DNA of 18,388 nt from assembly GCA_024645065.1 (NCBI GenBank), contig JAHEGP010000033.1:1-18388 (forward strand), in the 5' to 3' direction. The notes under the pieces are model-generated. The model was not told where the DNA came from, did no database searches, and worked only from the letters and a program-made list of their open reading frames with translations. Shown here piece after piece: positions 7,255 through 14,381 of this stretch. Within the stretch, counting starts at the first letter, position 1. Every line of letters starts with the position of its first letter. Both the position numbers and the translations under genes were made by a program. Source of the stretch: Cellvibrionales bacterium (GTDB taxonomy: Bacteria > Pseudomonadota > Gammaproteobacteria > Pseudomonadales > JAHEGP01).

Positions 7255-7278
7255 CAAAAAAACCGGGCAAGCCCGGTT
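7255..7278 (-). terminator. Intrinsic terminator closing the hfl cluster
   Basis: On the minus strand an AACCGGGC/GCCCGGTT stem with a 2-nt loop runs into a tract of seven T. It is about 100 bp downstream of the hflC stop and 77 bp upstream of the DUF2065 start, so it divides the long minus-strand block into two transcription units. Confidence 0.85.
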
Positions 7279-7376
7279 CGCGGATTTTATCACACTCTGC
7301 GTTGACTGAGCCCTGAAAACGACCGTTTGCGAGGGGTTTTCAATCGCCCTGCAGCAGTATCAGTGCTGATAACAGG

Positions 7377-8249
7377 CTAATCGCCCTCGGCTTTTCTCAG
7401 GTAGCGAAAGAAGTCGCTATCCGGCTCGATTACCATCATGTCCTGTTTCCCGGAGAAGCTCTTGCGATACGCTTCCAGACTCCGCATAAAGGAGTAAAAC
7501 TCGGGATCACGATTAAAGGCCTGGGCATAGATTGCAGCGGCCTGGGCGTCACCCTCACCGCGCAGTTTCTGGCCATCGCGATAGGCCAGTGACTCTAGAA
7601 CCACCTTCTCACGGTCCGCCTCAGCGCGAATTTTTTCCGCTTGCTCCATGCCCTTTGCGCGATACTCCCTGGCCTTCTTTTCTCGCTCGGCTGCCATCCG
7701 ATTATAAACTGAATCGCTAACCTCCTCCGGAAGATCGATTCGCTTAACCCTGACATCGACCACTTCAATACCCAGTGAGCTTCTCACTGCCTCGTTAAGC
7801 TCGTTCGTCAGCTCGTGCATCAACTCATCACGCTGCCCGGACACCACCTCGTGCAAGGTGCGGGTACCAAATTTGTTACGCAGACCATCATTAATCCGCG
7901 CCGCCAGACGACTGTTGGCCACCTGCTCATTACCCCCCGTTGCGCGATAATAGGTTTCGACATTGTTGATACGCCACTTGGCAAACGAGTCCACGATCAA
8001 ACGTTTTTTCTCGATGGTGTAGTAATTCTCGGAAGCCGCATCGACCGTTAGAATTCGCGCGTCGAACTTTCGCACCTCATCCGCAAAGGGCAGCTTGAAG
8101 TGAATGCCGGGCTCGACATCGGCATTGGCCAACTTACCAAAACGCAGCACTACAGCGCGCTCGGTTTCCTTTATGACATAAATCGACCCTGACAACGCCA
8201 TCAACGCGACCAGCCCCAACAACACCACAGCTAGGTTTCTACCTGACAT
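7377..8249 (-). CDS. hflC: HflC, SPFH-domain modulator of FtsH
   Basis: HflC forms, with HflK, a large membrane-anchored periplasmic complex that encloses and restrains the FtsH protease. The 290-residue protein has one N-terminal membrane segment (about 6-25) followed by the SPFH/band-7 domain, beginning ETERAVVLRFGKL and continuing through GIHFKLPFADEVRKFDAR. A charged helical region rich in Ala, Glu and Arg (AAEREKKAREYRAKGMEQAEKIRAEADREK) follows, then the conserved YAQAFNRDPEFYSFMRSLEAY segment. The hflK TAA and hflC ATG share one base (TAATG at 8251-8247), so the two are translationally coupled, as fits subunits made in equal amounts. Confidence 0.97.
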   Translation of the reverse strand: MSGRNLAVVLLGLVALMALSGSIYVIKETERAVVLRFGKLANADVEPGIHFKLPFADEVRKFDARILTVDAASENYYTIEKKRLIVDSFAKWRINNVETYYRATGGNEQVANSRLAARINDGLRNKFGTRTLHEVVSGQRDELMHELTNELNEAVRSSLGIEVVDVRVKRIDLPEEVSDSVYNRMAAEREKKAREYRAKGMEQAEKIRAEADREKVVLESLAYRDGQKLRGEGDAQAAAIYAQAFNRDPEFYSFMRSLEAYRKSFSGKQDMMVIEPDSDFFRYLRKAEGD

Positions 8250-9403
8250 TATCGACCCTCCCCACGGCGAGCGCTGGTGGTATTGGATTGCCGCCGCAAG
8301 CGGCTTAACACCTCCTCCGCGACTCTGCGAACCATTTCATCGTCTCCCAGCGGACTGCTTGACTCAGCCCCTTTCTTCATAAGCTGATCCAGCGGCAGGT
8401 ACATCATGTTGTTGCCGCCTTCAACATCGACCATGACCTTGGAGCTGCGCGACAGCACGTCCTGCATCGCGTCTATATAAAGCCTTTCCCGGGTAACCTC
8501 GGGCGCTTTCTGGTACTCGGTCAGCAGCTGCTCGAAACGCTGCGCGTCACCTTCCGCTTCCGACACGACCCGCGAGCGATAGCCGGTTGCCTCCTCGATC
8601 ATGCGCTGGGCGCGCCCCCTTGCCTCGGGCACTATCCCGTTGGCATAGGCCTGGGCCTCGTTCTTCAAGCGCTCCTCGTCTTCCTTGGCTTTGACCACAT
8701 CGTCAAAAGCTTCTTTTACCGCTGCCGGCGGTTTGCCTTCCTGGATATTCACCTTGATGATTTGAATCCCGGTAGCGTAGTCGTCAAGGTAGTTTTGCAG
8801 GCGCAGCTTAACCTCGTCGCCAATCAACTGGCGCCCCTCGCCCAGTGCCATATCCAGGGTGCTACTACCCACCACATGACGCAGGGCGCTGTCTGTGGCA
8901 TGCTGCAGGCTCACTTCCGGATCCTTGACGTTGAGCACAAAGGACTTCGCATCAGCGATGTTGTATTGCACTGTGAGCGGCAGCTCTACGATATTTTCAT
9001 CCTGGGTCAGCATCAAGCCGCGAGAGGTGTACTGGCGCTCGGTGGTCACCATAACCCTGGTCACGTTATCGACGAAGGGCGGATTCCAGTGCAGTCCAGG
9101 ACCGACGGTTTCGCTGTAGCGACCAAGACGCAGAATGACGCCGCGCTCCTGCTCATCCACTTTGTAGAAACCCATCGCGCCCCAAAAAATTAACAGGCCG
9201 ACCAGCACCAGTGCTAACAGGTTTAAAGGTAACCCTGGACGACCGGAGCCTGATCCGGAGCCGGACCCTGAACGCGAACCGCCAAAAATACCGCCCAATT
9301 TGTCCTGGAATTTTTTCAGCGCTTCTTCCAGGTCGGGCGGACCCTGGTCGCCACCGCCCCACGGGTCCTTGGGCTTATTACCACCCGGTTCGTTCCAAGC
9401 CAT
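8249..9403 (-). CDS. hflK: HflK, SPFH-domain modulator of FtsH
   Basis: Partner of HflC in the FtsH-HflKC complex. The 384-residue protein has a cytoplasmic Gly/Pro/Asp-rich N-terminus (MAWNEPGGNKPKDPWGGGDQ), a low-complexity Ser-Gly run (about residues 43-54), a membrane span (about 58-79) and an SPFH domain starting VDEQERGVILRLGRY. The family segments YNIADAKSFVLNVKDPE and RHVVGSSTLDMALGEGR are present, with a long charged helix after them. The ATG at 9403 has GGAGAG four nt upstream. A 102-bp gap to hflX contains a promoter candidate, so hflKC may be expressed partly independently of hfq-hflX. Confidence 0.97.
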   Translation of the reverse strand: MAWNEPGGNKPKDPWGGGDQGPPDLEEALKKFQDKLGGIFGGSRSGSGSGSGSGRPGLPLNLLALVLVGLLIFWGAMGFYKVDEQERGVILRLGRYSETVGPGLHWNPPFVDNVTRVMVTTERQYTSRGLMLTQDENIVELPLTVQYNIADAKSFVLNVKDPEVSLQHATDSALRHVVGSSTLDMALGEGRQLIGDEVKLRLQNYLDDYATGIQIIKVNIQEGKPPAAVKEAFDDVVKAKEDEERLKNEAQAYANGIVPEARGRAQRMIEEATGYRSRVVSEAEGDAQRFEQLLTEYQKAPEVTRERLYIDAMQDVLSRSSKVMVDVEGGNNMMYLPLDQLMKKGAESSSPLGDDEMVRRVAEEVLSRLRRQSNTTSARRGEGR

Positions 9404-9446
9404 ACTACTCTCCGTAAGTCATTCAAAACTGCACACAAAGCGCGCT

Positions 9447-9455
9447 ATTCTAGCA
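9447..9455 (-). promoter_or_regulatory. Extended -10 promoter candidate for hflK-hflC
   Basis: The minus strand reads TGCTAGAAT, a TGn extension plus a near-consensus -10 hexamer, about 45 bp upstream of the hflK ATG in the hflX-hflK gap. No good -35 is visible, as is common for extended -10 promoters. The same TGCTAGAAT-N-GCGC string precedes queG. Confidence 0.5.
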
Positions 9456-9505
9456 AAAAATCTGCCATCCCGATTAACAAACTGACTCATCCTCGTCGGC
9501 AGCCG

Positions 9506-10840
9506 CTAACCCGACTGACCCGACCATTGGCGGCTCTCCCACCCCGATGGACTGGCCTGCAGAAAATGTTCAGGATCGTCAACCTCGCGATGCAGGAGGC
9601 GCAGCAGCTCCACGCGCGGCGCCCTGATTTCAAGCCTTGAGAATCCATCTTCAGCGGCGCACTCGGATAGCACTGCGCCGGCCGAATACAGGCGGGCTCT
9701 GAGTCTGCCATGTTCAGGCGCCATCACCATCCACCGGTGCACGATATCGGGTGCCAGTAATTCTGCAACTGCCTCGCCGATTAGTTCGAGCCCGGCACCG
9801 CTGTGGGCTGATACCCAAACCCGCACGGGCCTGCCGTGCTCGTCGCGATCGATTCCCGGACTCACCTGAGCCAGCCTGTCGATTTTGTTGTAGATTTCCA
9901 GCCGCGGCGTTTCCCCGGCACCGATCTCCTCCAATACCGCCTCAACTTGCTCCACATTGTCACCGCGGTTCTCGTCGGCGGCGTCCACCACGTGCAGCAA
10001 AAGCTCGGCGCTTGCTACCTCCTCCAGGGTAGCGCGAAATGCCTCGACCAGTTTGTGAGGCAAGTGGCGAATGAATCCTACCGTGTCCGCCAGTATCACT
10101 GGCCCGAAACCACCGATGTCCAGCCGTCGCAGGGTGGGATCGAGAGTCGCAAAAAGCTGATCTGCCGAATACACACTGGCATCAGTCAAGGCGTTGAACA
10201 GGGTCGATTTGCCCGCGTTGGTGTAACCCACCAGCGACAGCGAAGCGATATCTGCCCTGCGCCTGGATCGCCGCCCCTGGTTGCGCTGCGAACGCACTTT
10301 TGCCAGACGGCTCCCTATGGACTTGATACGAGCACGCAGCATGCGCCGATCACTCTCGAGCTGGGTTTCCCCGGGACCCCGCAGCCCGATTCCGCCCTTC
10401 TGCCGCTCCAGGTGGGTCCAACCACGAACCAGCCTGGTCGACATATGCTGCAATTGAGCCAATTCGACCTGCAGCTTCCCCTCATGGGTACGGGCCCGCT
10501 GGGCAAAGATGTCGAGAATGAGACCCGTGCGATCCAACACCCTGCACTGTAATTCCCGCTCCAGATTGCGCTCCTGACTGGGAGATAGTGCGTGGTTGAA
10601 AATTACCAGTTCAGACTTCGTACTGACCAGCAACTGCCTGATTTCGTCCAGCTTACCGGAACCGATATAAAACCGGGGCTGGGGGGAACGGCGCTGCCCA
10701 TTGACAAAGGCCACCACCTCAGCTCCCGCTGACGCCGCCAGTTCCCTGAATTCGTCTGGATCTTCCCGCTGACCGCAATCAGCAAGGTCGATGTGCACGA
10801 GGACGGCCCGTTCGCCGCCCCCTGGTCTTTCAAATAACAA
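9506..10840 (-). CDS. hflX: Ribosome-associated GTPase HflX
   Basis: HflX binds the 50S subunit and splits stalled ribosomes, notably under heat stress. The 444-residue protein has the N-terminal HflX subdomain with the GSGKLDEI segment (61-68), a coiled linker containing GGIGLRGPGETQLE (149-162), and a GTPase domain. G1 is GYTNAGKST (205-213), G3 is DTVGF (252-256) and G4 is NKID (318-321). The start is a TTG at 10840 with AGGGG upstream at good spacing. From there the protein (MLFERPGGGERAVLVHIDL) aligns in register with the E. coli N-terminus, which supports the TTG choice. The gene begins 17 bp after the hfq stop. Confidence 0.96.
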   Translation of the reverse strand: MLFERPGGGERAVLVHIDLADCGQREDPDEFRELAASAGAEVVAFVNGQRRSPQPRFYIGSGKLDEIRQLLVSTKSELVIFNHALSPSQERNLERELQCRVLDRTGLILDIFAQRARTHEGKLQVELAQLQHMSTRLVRGWTHLERQKGGIGLRGPGETQLESDRRMLRARIKSIGSRLAKVRSQRNQGRRSRRRADIASLSLVGYTNAGKSTLFNALTDASVYSADQLFATLDPTLRRLDIGGFGPVILADTVGFIRHLPHKLVEAFRATLEEVASAELLLHVVDAADENRGDNVEQVEAVLEEIGAGETPRLEIYNKIDRLAQVSPGIDRDEHGRPVRVWVSAHSGAGLELIGEAVAELLAPDIVHRWMVMAPEHGRLRARLYSAGAVLSECAAEDGFSRLEIRAPRVELLRLLHREVDDPEHFLQASPSGWESRQWSGQSG

Positions 10841-10857
10841 TAGGAGCCCCTGGGGCC

Positions 10858-11109
10858 TTAGCCTTCATCCTCGCCCTCTTCAGGTGGGACAGCCATTGGC
10901 ACCCGCACCGGGCGTGAGGGTACGACTGTGGAAATTGCGTGCTTGTAGACCATTTGGCTGACAGTATTTTTCAGCAAAACGACAAACTGGTCGAACGACT
11001 CAATCTGCCCCTGGAGCTTTATCCCATTGACCAGGTAAATCGATACAGGAACACGCTCCTTGCGAAGGATGTTCAGGTAAGGGTCTTGTAGAGAGTGCCC
11101 TTTTGACAT
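10858..11109 (-). CDS. hfq: RNA chaperone Hfq
   Basis: Hexameric Sm-like protein that pairs small RNAs with mRNAs. The 83-residue sequence carries Sm1 (VSIYLVNGIKLQGQIESFDQFVVLL) and Sm2 (VYKHAISTVVPSR) with the proximal-face YKHA residues intact, and Gln8, Phe39-region and Lys56-region contacts are recognisable. The C-terminal tail is short and acidic (PPEEGEDEG), like Pseudomonas-type Hfq and unlike the 102-residue E. coli protein. The ATG at 11109 has AAGGAG at ideal spacing. A 171-bp gap to miaA holds promoter-like sequences and a hairpin-rich leader, so hfq likely has its own expression in addition to read-through. Confidence 0.98.
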   Translation of the reverse strand: MSKGHSLQDPYLNILRKERVPVSIYLVNGIKLQGQIESFDQFVVLLKNTVSQMVYKHAISTVVPSRPVRVPMAVPPEEGEDEG

Positions 11110-11164
11110 TAGGTTTCTCCTTGATGTCCTATTAAATGACGTAAATTTGTCCAGTGCCTACTAA

Positions 11165-11194
11165 TTCGGCTCCCGGTCCGGGCTAGCAAGCCCC
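11165..11194. repeat. Hairpin-rich segment in the hfq leader, possible fragment of the intergenic repeat
   Basis: Two small hairpins share bases: CCCGG-T-CCGGG (11172-11182) and GGGCT-AGCA-AGCCC (11180-11193). Reading plus, TAATTCGG (11162-11169), 9 bases and CGGGCT match the end of the longer elements at 14239-14359 and 17797-17878. This lies in the hfq 5' leader, 50-85 bp upstream of the start codon. Confidence 0.4.
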
Positions 11195-11208
11195 ATTGCT
11201 CTTCCCAC

Positions 11209-11238
11209 TATATATGCGTCCACCTGCACGCTTTTCAA
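11209..11238 (-). promoter_or_regulatory. Promoter candidate for hfq
   Basis: On the minus strand TTGAAA (11238-11233) and TATATA (11214-11209) are separated by 18 bp, about 100 bp upstream of the hfq ATG. A second possible -10, a consensus TATAAT at 11278-11273 just after the miaA stop, has no convincing -35. Several hfq promoters within miaA and its 3' side are known in E. coli; which is used here is inference. Confidence 0.5.
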
Positions 11239-11280
11239 ACAGTTCTTACTCAAAAACGTTGAAAACGGCCCAATTATACG

Positions 11281-12312
11281 CTAACCCGATGCTGTTCGCA
11301 GATAATAAATCGCTGCTTCCAGGGGCGTCATACCCACAACGGGCTCCGGGGTTTGCACCATGGAGCCCGCTGCGTCTGTCTGAATCCAGTTCAGTTGCCG
11401 CCAACTGCGCATCCACGTAAGCTGTCGCTTGGCCAACTGGCGAGTGGCGACGATGCCGGCTGAAATCATTTGCTCACGATCGAGCCTGCCCTCCAGATAG
11501 TCGACAACCTGCCTGTAGCCAACCGATCGCATCGATGGCAAGCCGGCATGCAGGTCGGGCCGGCGCCATAACTTGCGCACTTCCTCTACCAGGCCGCCTT
11601 CTACCATCGCGCGAAAGCGCTGCTCAATGCGTCGATGCAAGACGCTTCGGTCCACAGGCGCCAGTGCCAGTTGCACGATATTTCCCGGCAGGTCACCTGC
11701 CAGCCGAGTCTGTACGCATTTTTGGGCATTGGCCGAGGCGCGACCCTGCTGCCACTCGGTCATGTTTTTTCCGCTCACCAGATAGACCTCCAGTGCCCGC
11801 TGCAGGCGCTGGGTGTCGGACGCGTTGATCCGCAGAGCCGCAACCGGATCGTGGAGCGCCAGCTGTCGATGCACCGACTCCCAGCCATGCTCACAGGCCT
11901 CACGCTCAATGGCTGCTCGCACCTCAGGGTCAGCCGGCGGCATATCCGAAATTCCGTACAACAATGCCTTGAAATACAACATCGTACCCCCCACCAGCAG
12001 CGGGATGCGGCCGGCCGCAACACTATGGCGCATCGCCGTCAGTGCATCCCGGCGAAACCGGGCAGCCGAATACGCTTCGGATGGATCGAGAATATCAAGC
12101 AACTGGTGTGGCGCCCTGGCCAGGATCGCTGCCTCTGGCTTGGCCGTGCCGATATCCATTTCGCGATAGATCTGCGCCGAGTCGACACTGATGATGTCGC
12201 AGGGCAGATGCTCGGCCAGGGCAATAGCAAGGTCGGTTTTCCCCGCTGCAGTGGGGCCCATAAGGGTTATGCACGTCCCCGGGCGCACGCTGCTAAGGGC
12301 TGAGCAGTTCAA
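11281..12312 (-). CDS. miaA: tRNA dimethylallyltransferase
   Basis: MiaA transfers a dimethylallyl group to N6 of A37 in tRNAs reading UNN codons. The P-loop GPTAAGKT (19-26) follows beta-strand CITLM, and SVDSAQIYREMDIGTAKP (42-59) supplies the catalytic Asp44 and the tRNA-binding loop. The downstream LVGGTMLYFKAL segment and the C-terminal RQLAKRQLTWMRSW motif are present. The start is a TTG at 12312 sharing four bases with the mutL stop (TTGA). No ATG lies between it and the P-loop strand, so this rare start is the best supported. Coupling to mutL translation is likely. Confidence 0.95.
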   Translation of the reverse strand: MNCSALSSVRPGTCITLMGPTAAGKTDLAIALAEHLPCDIISVDSAQIYREMDIGTAKPEAAILARAPHQLLDILDPSEAYSAARFRRDALTAMRHSVAAGRIPLLVGGTMLYFKALLYGISDMPPADPEVRAAIEREACEHGWESVHRQLALHDPVAALRINASDTQRLQRALEVYLVSGKNMTEWQQGRASANAQKCVQTRLAGDLPGNIVQLALAPVDRSVLHRRIEQRFRAMVEGGLVEEVRKLWRRPDLHAGLPSMRSVGYRQVVDYLEGRLDREQMISAGIVATRQLAKRQLTWMRSWRQLNWIQTDAAGSMVQTPEPVVGMTPLEAAIYYLRTASG

Positions 12313-14105
12313 CGGCCACGCAGGAACAGCTTGTCGATTTCAATGATGCTTTGCTGAGTCCAGGTAGGGCGGCCATGATTGCACTGGCCACTGCGCTGGG
12401 TGCGCTCCATGTCGCGCAGCAATGCATTCATCTCGGGGATGGTCAGGCGGCGATTGGCGCGCACTGAGCCATGGCAGGCCATAGTGGCAAGAATCTCATC
12501 GACATGCGCTTCTATGAGATCGCTGGCACCGTGGGTAAGCAGGTCAGACAGGACATCCCTCAGCAATTGGGCAACATCGCTGTCCCTCAGCAGCGCCGGC
12601 ACCTCCCGAATCACCAGAGCCTCTTCGCCGATGCGCTCAATGGTGAAGCCGAGCGATTCGAAAAAACCCAGCTGTCCCTCGGCACAATCCGCCTCGCGAG
12701 CGCTCACAGCGACGTTTTGCGGCACCAGCAGCGGCTGGGCTTTGATGCCCTCACCGAGTCGAGCCTGCTTCATGCGCTCATAAACGATGCGCTCGTGGGC
12801 AGCATGCATGTCGACAATCACCATGCCTGCAGCATTCTCTGCGAGAATATAAATCCCCTTGAGCTGGGCTACGGCATAGCCCAGCGGAGGAATGTCGCTT
12901 TCAGTATCCGGCATGGGTGGGTGGGGCGCCTCGCTCCGGTCGCCGGCGCCCGCCATCGGCCGGGTAAACTGCTGGTAGGCACGTAGCTCTTCACGCACCT
13001 CGGGTGCTCCATGGGTGCCGAGAGACATACCCTGCTGGCGCGGTGGCGCCACCGCAATCGATGCTTCTGGCGGCGGCAGTTCAAAGTCCTGCGCTGAATG
13101 AGCTGGGGACACTTCAGCCAGGGCATGATGTAGCGAGCGAAAGATGAAGTCATGCACGGAGCGACCATCGCGAAAGCGCACCTCGTGCTTGGTGGGATGG
13201 ACATTGACATCAACCACCGAGGCATCGAGCTCCAGATACAGCACGTAGGCGGGATGACGGCCGTGGTAGAGAACATCCCTGTAGGCCTGGCGCACTGCAT
13301 GGCTTACCAATTTGTCACGCACCACTCGACCATTAACGAAGAAATACTGTAAATCAGCCTGGGAGCGCGAAAAAGTCGGGAGTGCGACCCACCCGTTCAG
13401 CCGGTATCCTACCGCCTGCTGCTCAATCCGCAGCGCCTGCTCCATGAAGGCCGGTCCGCAGACCTGGGCCACACGCTGCTGCTGACCGGCCAGGGTATCG
13501 GCCCCGCGCAGGGCATGAATGACCTTGCCATTGTGACGCAATTCAAAACTGACATCCGGTCGGCTTAGCGCCTGGCGCTTGACGACCTCCTGGGCGTGAT
13601 CAAACTCGGTTTTTTCGGTGCGCAGGAATTTGCGCCTGGCGGGCGTGTTGAAGAAGAGATCCCTGATTTCCACGGTACTGCCCCGGGGATGGGCGGCGGG
13701 CCTGAGCTGGACGTCCTCCGGCTGGCCAGAAACCTCGATACAGCTGCCGACACCGGCACCGGTGTTGCTGGTGAGGCTAAGCCGTGACACCGATGCGATG
13801 CTTGCCAGTGCCTCACCGCGAAACCCCAGTGAAGCGACCGCCTCCAGGTGCTCTATGGCGCTGATTTTGCTGGTGGCGTGCCGACTAAGCGCCAGCGGCA
13901 GGTCATCGGCATCGATACCACTGCCATCGTCCCTGACCCTGATCATGCGAGCACCGCCCCCATCGAGCTCCACCGTGATGCGGCCGGCTCCCGCGTCCAG
14001 ACTATTCTCGAGCAGCTCCTTGACCACCGAAGCGGGTCGCTCGACGACTTCACCCGCGGCAATCTGGTTGGCGAGCTGACTGGACAACAATTGAATACGA
14101 GACAT
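12309..14105 (-). CDS. mutL: DNA mismatch repair protein MutL (endonuclease-motif type)
   Basis: MutL is the ATP-dependent linker of mismatch repair. The 598-residue protein has a complete GHKL ATPase N-terminus: LLENSLDAGA (31-40), RDDGSGI (58-64), LSRHATSKI (73-81) and GFRGEAL (94-100). A Pro-rich linker (about 330-405) leads to the dimerisation domain. That domain contains DMHAAHERIVYE (432-443), which fits the DQHA(X)2E(X)4E endonuclease motif with Met for Gln, plus ACHGSVR (543-549), CNHGRP (575-580) and the FLRGR C-terminus, the other metal-site motifs. E. coli MutL lacks these. This predicts a nicking MutL that works without MutH. The ATG at 14105 has no good Shine-Dalgarno. The 276-bp upstream gap carries a structured repeat. 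Confidence 0.96.
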   Translation of the reverse strand: MSRIQLLSSQLANQIAAGEVVERPASVVKELLENSLDAGAGRITVELDGGGARMIRVRDDGSGIDADDLPLALSRHATSKISAIEHLEAVASLGFRGEALASIASVSRLSLTSNTGAGVGSCIEVSGQPEDVQLRPAAHPRGSTVEIRDLFFNTPARRKFLRTEKTEFDHAQEVVKRQALSRPDVSFELRHNGKVIHALRGADTLAGQQQRVAQVCGPAFMEQALRIEQQAVGYRLNGWVALPTFSRSQADLQYFFVNGRVVRDKLVSHAVRQAYRDVLYHGRHPAYVLYLELDASVVDVNVHPTKHEVRFRDGRSVHDFIFRSLHHALAEVSPAHSAQDFELPPPEASIAVAPPRQQGMSLGTHGAPEVREELRAYQQFTRPMAGAGDRSEAPHPPMPDTESDIPPLGYAVAQLKGIYILAENAAGMVIVDMHAAHERIVYERMKQARLGEGIKAQPLLVPQNVAVSAREADCAEGQLGFFESLGFTIERIGEEALVIREVPALLRDSDVAQLLRDVLSDLLTHGASDLIEAHVDEILATMACHGSVRANRRLTIPEMNALLRDMERTQRSGQCNHGRPTWTQQSIIEIDKLFLRGR

Positions 14106-14238
14106 GGACTACACTGGCGCTGGCTGGTTGGTAGACACCCGACAAGAGGGGATGACAGGGTACCGCAAAGCCGGGCAGTAATGAACCCGCCGACCCCAAA
14201 ACCGTGGCGAACCCGGGCAATTTGACTGAAGGCAACTT

Positions 14239-14359
14239 TGATTAATTCGGTACTACCGCAGCCGGGCCTTTGGAATGGCTCGCAGGGCCGTGGTGCGAAG
14301 ATCAATAGTCGCCCTGAGCGGCGAGTGCCGCAAAGCCCGGGCTGACACCGAATTAATCA
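14239..14359. repeat. 121-bp palindromic intergenic element between amiB and mutL
   Basis: Perfect 13-bp terminal inverted repeats (TGATTAATTCGGT at 14239-14251, its complement at 14347-14359) bound the element. Inside them, CAGCCGGGCCTTTGG on the left pairs imperfectly with CCGCAAAGCCCGGGCTG on the right, extending the stem past 25 bp. The core has smaller hairpins, for example GCGGC-GAGT-GCCGC and TCGCA/TGCGA. There is no ORF inside. A shorter echo (CCGCAAAGCC-GGGC) lies outside it at about 14163-14176. A related copy is at 17797-17878. The structure resembles a MITE or large REP-type repeat. Confidence 0.75.
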
Positions 14360-14381
14360 GCGGGGCCTCATATAGCAGGGG

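Noticed and set aside
7335..7390. Partial duplication of the hflC 3' end
   Set aside because: AATCGCCCT occurs twice about 30 bp apart, but the shared string is only about 9-10 bp and could be chance.
11635..12303. 222-codon plus-strand frame over miaA
   Set aside because: Antisense shadow of a conserved gene; no ribosome binding site or motif.
14239..14359. Integron attC site or tRNA-like structure
   Set aside because: The inverted-repeat ends lack the attC core GTTRRRY/RYYYAAC boxes in the right places, and no cloverleaf or T-loop consensus is seen.
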